DNA of 55,823 nucleotides, taken from assembly GCA_001567505.1 (NCBI GenBank), contig LLEU01000014.1:22501-78323 (forward strand), written 5' to 3'. The notes beneath the pieces are model-generated. The model did no database searches, was not told the origin of the DNA, and saw only the letters and a program-made list of their open reading frames with translations. Shown piece by piece: positions 29,717 through 39,627 of this stretch. Origin of the DNA: Acidobacteria bacterium OLB17. Lineage in GTDB: Bacteria; Acidobacteriota; Blastocatellia; Pyrinomonadales; Pyrinomonadaceae. The position numbers were made by a program, and so were the translations under genes. How positions within the stretch are numbered: the stretch's first letter is position 1; every line of letters starts with the position of its first letter.

Positions 29717-31384
29717 TCACGGATTGGCAGATGCAGGAAGCGGTTTATCCGATCCAAGGCCAAAGCCGACCACGCTGACGCCGGAGGTCGATGCGTTGAT
29801 CCACCACGTACCGCCACGGTAGATCGCAATGTCTTCCGTTCCATCACCGTCATAATCTCCGGGAACAGGAATATCGCCGACCGTTCCAAAGTTAATGATG
29901 GACGTCTGCGAATCACTGCTGCGGAGAATGTACCAGTTGCCTTCCGAAGGTCGAAATACTGCAAGGTCGGTCTTCTGATCGCCATCAAAGTCGCCCTGCG
30001 CGGGAAGGTCGCCAGCGGCTCCGAGCGTACCGGTCAGGATAGTCCCGCCCGAAAGCGGGCCGGACCAAGCACCGTTCGTGTACGTAACGGTGTCTGCCTT
30101 GCCGTCGCCGTCGTAATCACCGATCGCGGGACCTGCTCCCGTGACATTCGTGATCACCAGGCCGCTCGTGCTGCCAAGAACGTAGAAATTCGAATCAGAC
30201 GAACGGTAAACGGCCACATCGGCCTTGCCGTCGCCATCGAAATCAGAGACCGCTGGCACGTCACCGGTTGATCCCCATGCAAATCCCGCAAGGGTGGAAT
30301 CAGAGCTCTTTAGGATATAGAAATCGGGAGCGCCTTCCGTATCGCTTGCGCGGAACACGGCCACATCTGCCTCACCGTCGCCGTCATAATCGGCTGGAAC
30401 GGGCACATCGGTCTCAATTCCCCAATGTAGGGCTTCGAGGCCGCCTGAGGGTGTTTGCCGATACCAGTTGCCCTCGCTCGGCCGAAACACCGCAACGTCC
30501 GTTTTACCGTCGCCATTGAAATCCGCCCTGGAGGTAACCGTAGTGGCCTTTGAGCTCGATCCGACTAGCTTGAAGGGAAAATCAACCGGAACGTCCGGTG
30601 CCGACGCCGGGTTTCCGGTATCCATCGCAGCTGCCCAGGTGGTGCCGTTAAACTGACGTGCGTTCCAGCCCGGCTGTGTCCTGCTTCCGATAGCGGTAGC
30701 GGGCGGTGAGAAGTGTGCGGCGTTGGCAGCGACCGCGGTTTGATAGTCGATCCAGTATGTACCGGCTGATAGCACGAGGCCCGGCGTTACTGAGATATTG
30801 TTCTGCCAAACCTTACGGGTCGTTCCAGGCGTGGTAGGCGTTGGGACGACCGTACCGCCGATCCTGTAAAGGTGTGCCTCTGTTGAACTCGCGAGGCGAT
30901 TCGTAGTGGTATCACCAAATATCACGCTTGAACCCGGATCACCCGGTACACCGTCCCAGATCTGGAGTGTAGCCGCGGTTATCGGGCTAGTCGTCCCGCT
31001 AAATCCGGTCTGATAGGCAAAGGTGACCACCTGATCGACCGTCCAGCTCTGTCCGGCCGGTACGGTAAAGTCATCGGCACATCGAAAGGACGTTGAGGTC
31101 GTCAACGAGCAGCTAGTGCCCAACGTAGTATTCGACTCGGTTGTATTGCCGGTGTCGTGCTGGAGTTCGCTCCATTGATAGTCCGTCGGTGCGGCCACTC
31201 CGCTCTCGGTCATAGTGCCGGTTGCGAGCCCGGCGTTGTCGTAGAGATATGGACTCCCTACATTGTTGACGGCATTACTCTTAGCCGTCGTTCCCGCCGT
31301 GATCCACAGCCCAAGCAGCGAGAATGCACCTATCGCAGCTCCACCAAAGATCAAACGAAAGAGATTTTTCTGTCTAGTGAACAT
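29717..31384 (-). CDS. secreted FG-GAP/VCBS repeat protein
   Basis: The 555-residue protein has a long signal peptide (hydrophobic part about 12-32, cut near KSNA) and a ribosome site AAGGAGAG. Residues 60-280 form a beta-rich domain with four Cys. From about 300 on there are six or seven FG-GAP repeats with Ca-binding loops (DFNGDGKTDVAVFRPSEGNW, DYDGDGEADVAVF, DFDGDGKADVAVYR, DYDGDGKADTVTY, DFDGDQKTDLAVF, DYDGDGTEDIAIY). This gives a beta-propeller, likely at the cell surface or outside. It has its own terminator and interrupts the usual etfBA pair. Confidence 0.92.
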   Translation of the reverse strand: MFTRQKNLFRLIFGGAAIGAFSLLGLWITAGTTAKSNAVNNVGSPYLYDNAGLATGTMTESGVAAPTDYQWSELQHDTGNTTESNTTLGTSCSLTTSTSFRCADDFTVPAGQSWTVDQVVTFAYQTGFSGTTSPITAATLQIWDGVPGDPGSSVIFGDTTTNRLASSTEAHLYRIGGTVVPTPTTPGTTRKVWQNNISVTPGLVLSAGTYWIDYQTAVAANAAHFSPPATAIGSRTQPGWNARQFNGTTWAAAMDTGNPASAPDVPVDFPFKLVGSSSKATTVTSRADFNGDGKTDVAVFRPSEGNWYRQTPSGGLEALHWGIETDVPVPADYDGDGEADVAVFRASDTEGAPDFYILKSSDSTLAGFAWGSTGDVPAVSDFDGDGKADVAVYRSSDSNFYVLGSTSGLVITNVTGAGPAIGDYDGDGKADTVTYTNGAWSGPLSGGTILTGTLGAAGDLPAQGDFDGDQKTDLAVFRPSEGNWYILRSSDSQTSIINFGTVGDIPVPGDYDGDGTEDIAIYRGGTWWINASTSGVSVVGFGLGSDKPLPASANP

Positions 31385-31574
31385 TTTTCGCTCTCCTTTT
31401 CAAACCAAAATAGTTCCCTCGACAAACTTTCGGGAGACTGGCCCGAGATCTCGCCCTGGTCCATGGACGGGCAAATTTTTCTCGGGCGAAGTTGGATCGA
31501 GTTGACTAAGATAATGCCCCAACTTCGCATATATTCCAAACCGTCGATCCGTTTCGCCGGAAACCGGCTTGAAC

Positions 31575-31590
31575 GCTGCACGCGTGCAGC
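31575..31590. promoter_or_regulatory. perfect 16-bp palindrome upstream of the FG-GAP gene
   Basis: GCTGCACGCGTGCAGC is its own reverse complement with no spacer. It lies between the etfB terminator and the FG-GAP start, about 190 bases before the latter, and could be an operator or a cruciform. Nothing else marks it. Confidence 0.4.
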
Positions 31591-31600
31591 CATACAGGAC

Positions 31601-31632
31601 AAAAAGGCCCGAGGTCTTCTGACCTCAGGCCG
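31601..31632 (-). terminator. terminator of the fab/etfB operon
   Basis: Reading leftward, GGCCTGAGGTC pairs with GACCTCGGGCC around AGAA, followed by TTTTTG. It closes the transcript running from yceD to etfB. Confidence 0.85.
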
Positions 31633-31667
31633 TCGGTTCGCAGCTGTTCCTGGAGGGTTATTTTCCA

Positions 31668-32444
31668 CTAGATCACACGGGCCTCGCTCCTTAGTTTTTC
31701 GACCAATTCCACTGCACCCTTTTTTGCATCACCATTGCCGAGGATCTGGGTCTGCTTAGTTTTAAGCGGAATATACACCTTTTCGATCTTCGAAGCGCCG
31801 GCAAAAGGCTCGATCGTCGGCGTGACCTCTCGGATCTCTTTTGATTTCGCCGCCATAATACCCTTTAGCGATGCGTAGCGGATCTGAGAGATACCGGACT
31901 GGATCGTAAGGAGCGCAGGCAGGTCGTAGGTGAACCACTGATACCAACCGCCCTCGAGTTCGCGTTTGATGCGGATCTTGTCGCCAAGGCTTTCGCGATC
32001 GACCTCGATCACGATCGTTGCGTGAGGCACACCGAGGAGTTCCGCAAGAATAACGCCCGTCTGCCCGAAACTTGCGTCGTCCGACTGGAGGCCTGCGAAT
32101 ATAAGGTCCGGCTTCTCATCGCGTATGGCCTCAGCGAGCGTCTGAGCGATCTGGTATGCAGAGAGGGCCTTCGTATCTTCAACGACGATGTGTATCGCCC
32201 TGTTCGCGCCGCGGGCAAGAGCGTCCTTGATCACGGTCTTGGCCGATTGCGGCCCAAGCGTGCAAACGACGACCTCGCCCTCGCCTTTTGCTTCTACGGT
32301 GCGAAGTGCTTCTTCGAGCGCGTAGCCGTCCGATTCGTTCGTCTGCAAGGCGATGTCGGCCTCGTTGATCCATTTCTCATCAGCCGCGATCCGTAGGACA
32401 GCGTCCTTGTTCGCGACTTGTTTCATCAGAACTATGATCTTCAT
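31668..32444 (-). CDS. etfB: electron transfer flavoprotein, beta subunit
   Basis: EtfB forms the heterodimer with EtfA and binds AMP. The 258-residue protein has the family start MKIIVLMKQVANKDA, the NESDGYALEEALR segment near 38, and LIFAGLQSDDASFGQTG near 117. It begins only six bases after the fabF stop, so it is the last gene of the fatty-acid synthesis operon rather than an etfBA operon. Confidence 0.96.
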   Translation of the reverse strand: MKIIVLMKQVANKDAVLRIAADEKWINEADIALQTNESDGYALEEALRTVEAKGEGEVVVCTLGPQSAKTVIKDALARGANRAIHIVVEDTKALSAYQIAQTLAEAIRDEKPDLIFAGLQSDDASFGQTGVILAELLGVPHATIVIEVDRESLGDKIRIKRELEGGWYQWFTYDLPALLTIQSGISQIRYASLKGIMAAKSKEIREVTPTIEPFAGASKIEKVYIPLKTKQTQILGNGDAKKGAVELVEKLRSEARVI

Positions 32445-32450
32445 TGTTGT

Positions 32451-33689
32451 TTACTCGTACCTCTTAAAGATCAGGCAGGCATTCGTTCCGCCAAAGCCAA
32501 AATTGTTCGACAACACGTAATTCGCCGAGAATTCGCGAGCCTCGTTCGGCACATAATCCAGGTCGCAGTCCGGATCCGGCGTAGTGTAGTTGATCGTCGG
32601 CGGAACGACATTTTCCGTCAAGACCTTAACGGAGAAGACGGCTTCCAGTCCGCCTGCTGCACCCAGTGCGTGGCCGGTCATCGACTTTGTCGAGCTTACC
32701 GGTATCTTGTATGCACGTTCACCGAAGACCTGCTTGATCGCGAGCGTCTCGAACTTATCGTTATAAGGCGTTGAGGTGCCGTGTGCGTTGATGTAATCGA
32801 TGCTGTCGGGTGAGATCGCAGCGTCCTTTAGGGCCCGCTGCATAACGCGAATGGCACCCGAGCCGGTCTCGTCCGGCATAGTAACGTGAAAAGCATCGCC
32901 GCTCATTCCGTAACCGACGATCTCGGCGAGAATGTTCGCACCTCGCTTCTTTGCGAACTCAAGCTCCTCGAGAACGAGAATGCCCGCTCCTTCACCGATC
33001 ACAAAGCCGTCGCGTTCGAGATCGAACGGCCGCGAAGCCGTCTTCGGGTCGTCATTCCTTGTCGAAAGAGCACGCATCGAGGCAAAACCGGCAACTGACA
33101 TCGGCGTGATCGCACTCTCGGCACCGCCGCAGATCATTGCATCGGCGTCGCCGCGTTCGATCAGGCGGAAACTGTCCCCGATCGCGTGTGCACCGGCAGA
33201 ACATGCCGTAGCCGTTGCCGAATTCGGGCCTTTTGTACCGAAGCGGATCGAGACGTTGCCAGCGGCAAGATTTACGATCGCCGAGACGATAAAGAACGGC
33301 GAGACGCGGTCAGGCCCGGAGGTGAGAAGCTTTTCGTGCTCTCTTTCGATCGCCCAGAAATCGCCGATACCGCTGCTGATGTAAGTCCCGACCATCTCGG
33401 CGTTGGACCCGTCGATGACAAGGCCGCTGTTCTTTACAGCCTCTTCGGCGGCAGCGAGGGCAAAATGCGTGAAAGCGCCCATTCGCCGTGCCTCTTTCTT
33501 TTCAAGGAACGAAAGCGGATCGAAATCCTTGACCTCGCAGGCGAACTTCACCGAGAAATTCGACGCATCGAACTTCTTAATATAATCGGCACCGCTCTTC
33601 CCCGCGAGCAGCGACTGCCACGTAGTGGGCACGTCATTGCCGACCGCGGTCACAAGGCCAAGGCCTGTTACAACTACTCGACGCTTCAT
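32451..33689 (-). CDS. fabF: 3-oxoacyl-ACP synthase II
   Basis: FabF condenses acyl-ACP with malonyl-ACP in chain elongation. The 412 residues contain [17 protein letters not shown] at the start, the active-site Cys in [13 protein letters not shown] (near 166), and the two His in [11 protein letters not shown] (near 305) and [14 protein letters not shown] (near 340). It lies between acpP and etfB in the fab operon. Confidence 0.98.
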   Translation of the reverse strand: MKRRVVVTGLGLVTAVGNDVPTTWQSLLAGKSGADYIKKFDASNFSVKFACEVKDFDPLSFLEKKEARRMGAFTHFALAAAEEAVKNSGLVIDGSNAEMVGTYISSGIGDFWAIEREHEKLLTSGPDRVSPFFIVSAIVNLAAGNVSIRFGTKGPNSATATACSAGAHAIGDSFRLIERGDADAMICGGAESAITPMSVAGFASMRALSTRNDDPKTASRPFDLERDGFVIGEGAGILVLEELEFAKKRGANILAEIVGYGMSGDAFHVTMPDETGSGAIRVMQRALKDAAISPDSIDYINAHGTSTPYNDKFETLAIKQVFGERAYKIPVSSTKSMTGHALGAAGGLEAVFSVKVLTENVVPPTINYTTPDPDCDLDYVPNEAREFSANYVLSNNFGFGGTNACLIFKRYE

Positions 33690-33794
33690 ATGTTATCCAT
33701 TTTAGATGCCAAAATGGTGAATGAAGGCAAGGATCGGTCCTCTTCATTCACCACAATGCAAACCTTTTTCTAAGCAAGGCTCGCTCGTTCTGAG

Positions 33795-34031
33795 TTAGCC
33801 CTTGTGCTGCTCGACATATGCGTAAGCATCCCGCACGCTCTGGATCTTTTCAGCGTCCTCATCCGGGATCTCGATATCGAATTCCTCTTCAAAACGCATC
33901 ACCAGTTCAACCAGATCGAGGGAATCAGCACCAAGATCCTCAATGAATCTGGCATTTTCCGTTACTTCGGCCTCGTCCACCGCGAGTTCGTCCACAATGA
34001 TCTGTTTGATCTTATCCTGTACTTCTGACAT
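33795..34031 (-). CDS. acpP: acyl carrier protein
   Basis: This 78-residue acidic protein carries the growing fatty acyl chain on a phosphopantetheine arm. The attachment Ser is in [13 protein letters not shown] (near 38), and the surrounding helix is typical. A good ribosome site (AAGGAGAA) precedes it. It lies between fabD and fabF, which is the common order; fabG, often found here, is missing. Confidence 0.98.
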   Translation of the reverse strand: MSEVQDKIKQIIVDELAVDEAEVTENARFIEDLGADSLDLVELVMRFEEEFDIEIPDEDAEKIQSVRDAYAYVEQHKG

Positions 34032-34056
34032 AAGTTCTCCTTTTTGACTTGATTCG

Positions 34057-35016
34057 TTAGCTTAAATTTTCTCGTAAAGACTGCGTGTTCTCGATGTTAC
34101 TATAAGTCGCGTCTTTTTCGATCTGTCGGACGAGGCCCGTAAGCACTTTCCCGGGCCCGATCTCGACGAACTTTCCAACACCTTCCTGCGACAAACGCCT
34201 GATCGTCTGAAGCCACTTTACCGAGGACGATACCTGCCCTTCAAGCTTTGCGGCGACGACGCCGGCATCTGTGTTCGGTTCTGCATCAATGTTGTGCACG
34301 ACCGGGAACGCGAGGGCCGCATAGCCGATCCGGCCAAGGTCGTCCTTCAGTCGCTCCTGTGCGGGCCTCATCAGATCGCAATGGAACGGTGCGGAGACAT
34401 TCAGCTTTATCGCCCGTTTAGCGCCTTTGGCCTTTGCGATCTCGCACGCCCGATCAACTGCCTCGGTGTTCCCCGCGATCACGATCTGCGAAGGCGAATT
34501 GATATTCGCGGGCGAGCAAACCTGTCCATTCGCTGCCTCGGCACACAGCTCGACGACACCGTCAAGATCGAGGCCCATTATCGCCGCCATTCCGCCAACG
34601 CCCACGGGAACAGCATCCTGCATATAGCTTCCGCGGTTTCGCACGGTCCTTACGGCCTCGGCGAAATCGAGTGACTCGGCAGCGACCAATGCCGAATATT
34701 CTCCCAAGCTATGGCCAGCCGCAAAATCCGGCGTCGGCAGCCCTTCTGCCCTTGCGACCCGATAAAGTGCGGTCGAAACGGTCAAGATCGCCGGCTGCGT
34801 GTTCGCGGTCAGTTGAAGGTCGGATTCATCGCCCTCAAAGCACATTTTCGAGAGCGAAAAACCCAAGGCATCGTCCGCCTCTTCAAATACCGCACGCGCT
34901 AAAGCAAAGTTCTCGGAAAGGTCCTTCCCCATCCCGACGGCCTGCGAACCCTGACCCGGGAAAAGGTACGCGGTTCGCGGATGTCGCTCAAGGTATTCGG
35001 AATTCTGCTCTGCCAT
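34057..35016 (-). CDS. fabD: malonyl-CoA--ACP transacylase
   Basis: FabD moves malonyl from CoA to ACP. The 319 residues contain [14 protein letters not shown] near the N-terminus, the nucleophile Ser in [11 protein letters not shown] (near 100), and APFHCDLM with the catalytic His near 210. The ATG at 35016 is used in place of the TTG directly upstream. It is 31 bases downstream of fabH. Confidence 0.97.
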   Translation of the reverse strand: MAEQNSEYLERHPRTAYLFPGQGSQAVGMGKDLSENFALARAVFEEADDALGFSLSKMCFEGDESDLQLTANTQPAILTVSTALYRVARAEGLPTPDFAAGHSLGEYSALVAAESLDFAEAVRTVRNRGSYMQDAVPVGVGGMAAIMGLDLDGVVELCAEAANGQVCSPANINSPSQIVIAGNTEAVDRACEIAKAKGAKRAIKLNVSAPFHCDLMRPAQERLKDDLGRIGYAALAFPVVHNIDAEPNTDAGVVAAKLEGQVSSSVKWLQTIRRLSQEGVGKFVEIGPGKVLTGLVRQIEKDATYSNIENTQSLRENLS

Positions 35017-35047
35017 CAAAAAATGGAATTTTCAAAATGGGATCGGC

Positions 35048-36031
35048 CTAAAACCGGATGACCGTTCCGCCCCAGGTCACGCCGCCGCCAAATGCCGTCA
35101 AAAGGACGACCGAACCTTCCTTGATCCTGCCGGAGCGGATGCATTCATCCATGGCGATCGGGATCGAAGCGGACGACGTATTTCCGTGCTCGGCAATATT
35201 GGAGAAGACCTTCTCTTCCGGCACGTTTAGCCGTGCCGCGACCGCATCGGTGATCCGCTGGTTCGCCTGATGCGGGATCACAAGATCGACCTCATCGGTC
35301 GAGATGCCCGCTTTTTCGAGCATTTCGGCCGAAATGTCTGCCATCGAACGTACCGCGACCTTGAAAAGCTCGTTGCCTTTCATCTTAAAGAAACAATCCC
35401 GATTATCGATCGATTCGTGCGTGATGCCGAGCTTTGTACCGCCGCCCGGCGAATAGAGCTGCTCCTCGTAACGGCCGTCGGAGCGGATCTTCGTTGCAAG
35501 GATACCTTTTCCTTCATCGACCGGCCCCAGAACGACCGCACCGGCCCCGTCGCCGAAGATCACGCAGGTGCCGCGATCCGTGTAATCGACGTACTTCGTA
35601 AGCACTTCGGCACCGACCACGAGGGCATAACGCGCCTGGCCCGTCCGGATCATCGATTCGACCATCGTAAGGCCGTACAGAAATCCCGAACAGGCGGCAA
35701 AAAGGTCCATTCCGGCGGCATTTACCGCGCCGATCTTCGCCTGAATGATGGCTCCCGTGGATGGCAGGATCTGGTCTGGCGTCGTCGTCGCACAGACAAG
35801 CACGTCGATGTCCTCCGGCTTCAGCCCGGCACTCTCGATCGCCTGGAGTGCGGCACGCGAACCGAACTGCGACGTGTATTCATCCGCCGCCGCCTTGTGA
35901 CGCTGCTTGATACCGGTGCGCGTCGTTATCCATTCGTCGCTTGTCTCGACCATCTTCTCTAGATCCGCATTGGTCAGAATGCCTTCCGGATAAGAATGGC
36001 CGGTGCCGAGGATTCCCGCGTTTTGTCCCAT
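35048..36031 (-). CDS. fabH: 3-oxoacyl-ACP synthase III
   Basis: FabH starts fatty-acid synthesis by joining acetyl-CoA (or a branched starter) with malonyl-ACP. The 327 residues show the active-site Cys in LFAACSGFLYGL (near 115), the His in VIPHQANQRI (near 253), and the Asn in AEHGNTSSASIP (near 283). It lies between rpmF and fabD as in many bacteria. Confidence 0.97.
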   Translation of the reverse strand: MGQNAGILGTGHSYPEGILTNADLEKMVETSDEWITTRTGIKQRHKAAADEYTSQFGSRAALQAIESAGLKPEDIDVLVCATTTPDQILPSTGAIIQAKIGAVNAAGMDLFAACSGFLYGLTMVESMIRTGQARYALVVGAEVLTKYVDYTDRGTCVIFGDGAGAVVLGPVDEGKGILATKIRSDGRYEEQLYSPGGGTKLGITHESIDNRDCFFKMKGNELFKVAVRSMADISAEMLEKAGISTDEVDLVIPHQANQRITDAVAARLNVPEEKVFSNIAEHGNTSSASIPIAMDECIRSGRIKEGSVVLLTAFGGGVTWGGTVIRF

Positions 36032-36065
36032 TGATCAGACTATTGTGGCCTTAAAATTTGGCAGC

Positions 36066-36251
36066 TTATTCAGCTTCTTTTACGTCAATGATCTTGCGGC
36101 CCTTGTAGGTTCCGGTCGCAAGATCGATACGATGCGGCACTTTTGCCTCACCCGAGTCCTTATCAAGATAGAACTGCGGCGTGCTAAGCGCGTCGTGCGC
36201 ACGGCGAGTTCTCGTCCGTGCTTTGGAATGTCTTCGTTTTGGATTTGGCAT
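36066..36251 (-). CDS. rpmF: 50S ribosomal protein L32
   Basis: The 61-residue basic protein starts with the L32 signature PNPKRRHSKARTRTRRAHDAL and is followed by SGEAKVPHRI. The usual CxxC...CxxC zinc ligands are absent, so it is a zinc-independent (C-minus) form. It is placed between yceD and fabH, the classic order. Confidence 0.96.
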   Translation of the reverse strand: MPNPKRRHSKARTRTRRAHDALSTPQFYLDKDSGEAKVPHRIDLATGTYKGRKIIDVKEAE

Positions 36252-36295
36252 GACTACCTCTAAAAAAATTTGCTCCGCAAAAATGCGTTGTGCAG

Positions 36296-36796
36296 CTAAT
36301 TAAGATCCCTAAGTGCTGCCCAACGCGGATCGATCTCGGCGGAACAGTTACAATCTATCAAATTTCGATTTTGCCCGCATTTTGGGCACAATCCTTTACA
36401 ATCTTCGCGACACAGCGGCTGATCCGGCAATTCAAGGAGAATTTGCTCCCGAAGCACTTCGGCCAGCTCGACCGCGTCTCCCGCGACGGATTCATCAAGG
36501 GATCCCGCAGCGACCTCGATCTCTCCTGATCCCGCCTCAAGCTCCTCAACGAAAAGATCGTCGAATTCGACCTCGATCCTCTTCTCTGCCGGTTCAAGGC
36601 ATCGAACGCACTCGGCTTTTACGGCCGTCGAAAGGTGCCCCGAAATATGTGCCCCTCGCGGATCACGCCAAACGGTGCCGTTGAAATCAACGTTCGCAAC
36701 GATCTCCGCATCCGGTGAGACGTCTATCGCCTCAGGCGGCAGGCTCACCTTTATCTCTTTCGGTGTAACGGTCGCTGCTGCAAGATCGATCTTCAT
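36296..36796 (-). CDS. yceD: DUF177 (YceD) family protein
   Basis: The start at 36796 is chosen because the family begins MKIDLAA here; an open frame runs 15 codons further. The 166-residue product has the DUF177 core (AECVRCLEP near 85) and ends with a four-Cys segment (CREDCKGLCPKCGQN, CNC). YceD-type proteins are linked to 23S rRNA processing or accumulation and are usually encoded just before rpmF, as here. It heads the operon. Confidence 0.92.
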   Translation of the reverse strand: MKIDLAAATVTPKEIKVSLPPEAIDVSPDAEIVANVDFNGTVWRDPRGAHISGHLSTAVKAECVRCLEPAEKRIEVEFDDLFVEELEAGSGEIEVAAGSLDESVAGDAVELAEVLREQILLELPDQPLCREDCKGLCPKCGQNRNLIDCNCSAEIDPRWAALRDLN

Positions 36797-36902
36797 TATC
36801 AAATAGGCCCGCGAAGGCGGAATTTTCGCCAAAAAAGGCAAAAGAGTAATTATAGTGTCTCAATCCCAAGTGTCAAACAGATCGGAAAGCCCAAAAGCGA
36901 AC

Positions 36903-37967
36903 CTAAGCGGCCGATCCAACCGCCTCGTCCAACGTTCGAAAGCCGCGTAAGACAAGCATCTCGGCAAGGCCCGAGCAAAGCTCTCGCGGAAAGGCCGGGC
37001 CGCCGTAAATAAAGCCCGAATAAACCTGCACGAGCGACGCTCCCGCAGAAATGAACTCAAAGGCGTCACGCGGCGAAAAAATGCCGCCGACCCCGACGAT
37101 CGGCATTTTGCCGTTCGTCCTCCGATAGATCGCCCGCACGACGGCGAGGGACATCGGTTTGAGCGGCTTTCCGCTGAGGCCGCCCGCACCGATCTTTTTT
37201 GCGGTCCCTTCATCGACGCCGGGCCGCGTGACCGTCGTATTCGTCGCGACTATCCCGTCGATGCCGATACCGACGCAAATATCGGCGATCGGATCGATCT
37301 CCTCGCCGGAAAGGTCCGGTGCGACCTTCACGAGCAGCGGCTTCCTGCCAAGCTCGACATTCGCCTGCATCAGGCCTTCGAGCAGCTTGACCAGGCTCGC
37401 TTCGGCCTGCAGGTCGCGAAGCTCCGGCGTGTTCGGCGAAGAGACGTTAACGGTGATGTAGTCCGCGGCCTTGTGAACCGCCTTTAAGCAAGCAACATAA
37501 TTCTCGGCCGCCTCTTCGTTCGGGACGTGCCGATTGCGGCCAATGTTGATGCCGACGATGCAGTTCCGCTCCGCAGAAAGCAAACGGCCAGCGATGGCCG
37601 CTGCCCCTTCGTTGTTAAAACCAAGACGGTTAATGAGAGCTTCCTGCTCGGGCAGCCGAAAGAGCCGCGGCCGCGCGTTGCCCGGCTGTGGTTCAAGCGT
37701 TACGGTGCCGGCCTCGATGAACCCGAATCCGAGCGATGACAACGGACCGATCGCTTCCGCGTTCTTATCAAAACCGGCCGCGAGGCCGACAGGATTGGCG
37801 AACCTTAGCCCGAATCTCTCGATCTCGCCGAATTCGTCATAACGGACGTCGTTGTAGAACGGCCGGGCAAGGCCGGCCTTCAGGCTTGCCATCCCGAGGC
37901 TATGCGCGCGTTCGGCGTCGAGCCGGAACATCACGGGGCGTGCGATCTTTTCCCAAAAGAAGCTCAT
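36903..37967 (-). CDS. pyrD: dihydroorotate dehydrogenase (quinone)
   Basis: PyrD oxidises dihydroorotate to orotate and passes electrons to quinone at the inner membrane. The 354 residues are of the class 2 type: an N-terminal amphipathic helix ([20 protein letters not shown]), the FMN-site segments [13 protein letters not shown] and [20 protein letters not shown] near 170, and [13 protein letters not shown] near 300. The start is ATG at 37967; a much longer open frame exists upstream, but it is antisense to pyrB and pyrC and not real. The gene is divergent from pyrR. Confidence 0.97.
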   Translation of the reverse strand: MSFFWEKIARPVMFRLDAERAHSLGMASLKAGLARPFYNDVRYDEFGEIERFGLRFANPVGLAAGFDKNAEAIGPLSSLGFGFIEAGTVTLEPQPGNARPRLFRLPEQEALINRLGFNNEGAAAIAGRLLSAERNCIVGINIGRNRHVPNEEAAENYVACLKAVHKAADYITVNVSSPNTPELRDLQAEASLVKLLEGLMQANVELGRKPLLVKVAPDLSGEEIDPIADICVGIGIDGIVATNTTVTRPGVDEGTAKKIGAGGLSGKPLKPMSLAVVRAIYRRTNGKMPIVGVGGIFSPRDAFEFISAGASLVQVYSGFIYGGPAFPRELCSGLAEMLVLRGFRTLDEAVGSAA

Positions 37968-38066
37968 TGTGTGAAGAATGCAGTTTATGCAATATCGCAC
38001 CTCCAAGTAAAAGACACCCGTCCTTTTGAAAATGAATTTCTCGTTTGTTACGATTTGCCTGTCCCT

Positions 38067-38636
38067 ATGGCAGCTGACCTGAATCTTGTGGAAAAGTCGC
38101 GGGTGATGGATGCTTCGGCAATGAACCGTGCTTTGAGAAGGCTCGCGACCGAGATCGTCGAGAAGAATAACGGTGCCGAGAATCTCTATCTCGTCGGTAT
38201 CCGGCGACGCGGCGTTCCGCTTGCGGAAAGGCTTCGCGACAAGATCGAAGGCCTTGAGAATATCAAGCCGTTTTACGGGATCCTCGATATCACGCTTTAC
38301 CGCGACGACCTTTCGACCGTCGGAGCCAACCCCGTTGTGAACCGCACCGAACTTGACGACGACGTTGACGGCAAGAAGATCATACTCGTTGACGACGTCC
38401 TTTATACGGGCCGCACGATCCGAGCCGCACTCGATCAGCTGATGGATTTTGGCCGCCCGAAGAAAGTGCAGCTTGCCGTGCTGATCGACCGCGGCGTTGA
38501 GCATCGCGAACTGCCCATACAGGCCGATTTTGTCGGAAAATATATCCCCACCAAGCAGAACGAGATCATCAAGGTGATGCTCAAGGAATTTGATGAGACC
38601 GAAGCCGTCGGTATCTACCATCGGCCGAGCGAATAA
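38067..38636 (+). CDS. pyrR: bifunctional PyrR regulator/uracil phosphoribosyltransferase
   Basis: PyrR senses UMP and controls pyr genes, and has uracil phosphoribosyltransferase activity. The 189 residues include the PRPP-binding motif [20 protein letters not shown] (near 102-121), [14 protein letters not shown] near 47, and [13 protein letters not shown]. The ATG at 38067 is chosen over longer frames. It is first in pyrR-pyrB-pyrC. The 99-base gap to pyrD holds both promoters; I see no typical attenuator or PyrR-binding stem, so control could be at DNA level or differ from the Bacillus case. Confidence 0.96.
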   Translation: MAADLNLVEKSRVMDASAMNRALRRLATEIVEKNNGAENLYLVGIRRRGVPLAERLRDKIEGLENIKPFYGILDITLYRDDLSTVGANPVVNRTELDDDVDGKKIILVDDVLYTGRTIRAALDQLMDFGRPKKVQLAVLIDRGVEHRELPIQADFVGKYIPTKQNEIIKVMLKEFDETEAVGIYHRPSE

Positions 38637-38645
38637 CTCCAGGCA

Positions 38646-39623
38646 ATGAACACAGAAAAGCCGTATCGACGAAGGGATCTCCTCGGAATAAGAGAGTTGG
38701 CCGCTTCCGATATTATTGGCATTCTGGATACGGCCGAGAATTTCCGCGAGATCTCGAATCGCGAAGTCAAGAAAGTTCCTGCCCTTCGCGGCAAGACCGT
38801 CATCAATCTCTTTTTTGAATCCTCGACACGCACGCGAACTTCTTTCGAACTCGCGGCAAAGCGACTCTCTGCCGATGCCGTCAATATCTCCGTCTCTTCG
38901 TCGAGCCTTTCCAAGGGCGAAACTTTGCTCGACACGGCAGCGAATCTCGACGCGATGGCCCCGGACTGCATCGTCGTGCGGCATTCGAGTGCGGGCGTTC
39001 CGCATCGGCTTGCCAAGGTCAGCCGTGCGGCGATCGTGAATGCGGGCGACGGTGCGAACGAGCATCCGACGCAGGCGTTGCTCGACGCAATGACAATCCG
39101 CGAGCACAAAGGGCAGATCGACGGCCTTTCGGTCGCGATAATCGGCGACATCGTACACAGCCGAGTCGCCCGCTCGAACATTCACCTGCTCACAAAACTC
39201 GGCGCGACCGTGCGCGTCGCCGGCCCGCGAACCCTTGTGCCGAAGGACTTCTCGTACCTCATACACGATCAGGAATTCGCACCCGGAGCAAAGCCGCTTG
39301 AGGTCTGCGAACACGTCGAGGACGCGATACGCGGTGCGGATGTCGTGATGATCCTCCGCATTCAACGCGAGCGGCAGGACTCGGCATACTTCCCTTCGCT
39401 TCGCGAATACTCGATCCATTACGGCTTGACGAACGAACGCCTCGACCTTGCCCGCCGCGACGCGATCGTCCTGCATCCCGGCCCAATGAATCGCGGTATC
39501 GAGATCGCATCGGATGTGGCCGACAGCTCCCGTTCGCTCATCCTCGACCAGGTAAAATACGGCGTCGCCGTGCGAATGGCCGTCCTGTATCTCGCAACGG
39601 GAGGCAGTGCGGTCAACAGCTAG
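38646..39623 (+). CDS. pyrB: aspartate carbamoyltransferase, catalytic subunit
   Basis: PyrB makes carbamoyl-aspartate, the first committed pyrimidine step. The 325 residues have the carbamoyl phosphate motif [15 protein letters not shown] (near 58-72), [17 protein letters not shown] (near 133), and a final [11 protein letters not shown]. It starts nine bases after pyrR, so the two are coupled. A regulatory chain (pyrI) is not in the window. Confidence 0.97.
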   Translation: MNTEKPYRRRDLLGIRELAASDIIGILDTAENFREISNREVKKVPALRGKTVINLFFESSTRTRTSFELAAKRLSADAVNISVSSSSLSKGETLLDTAANLDAMAPDCIVVRHSSAGVPHRLAKVSRAAIVNAGDGANEHPTQALLDAMTIREHKGQIDGLSVAIIGDIVHSRVARSNIHLLTKLGATVRVAGPRTLVPKDFSYLIHDQEFAPGAKPLEVCEHVEDAIRGADVVMILRIQRERQDSAYFPSLREYSIHYGLTNERLDLARRDAIVLHPGPMNRGIEIASDVADSSRSLILDQVKYGVAVRMAVLYLATGGSAVNS

Positions 39624-39627
39624 CATT

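Noticed and set aside
37968..38066. A PyrR attenuator before pyrR
   Set aside because: No terminator/antiterminator pair or PyrR-binding stem is visible in this short gap.
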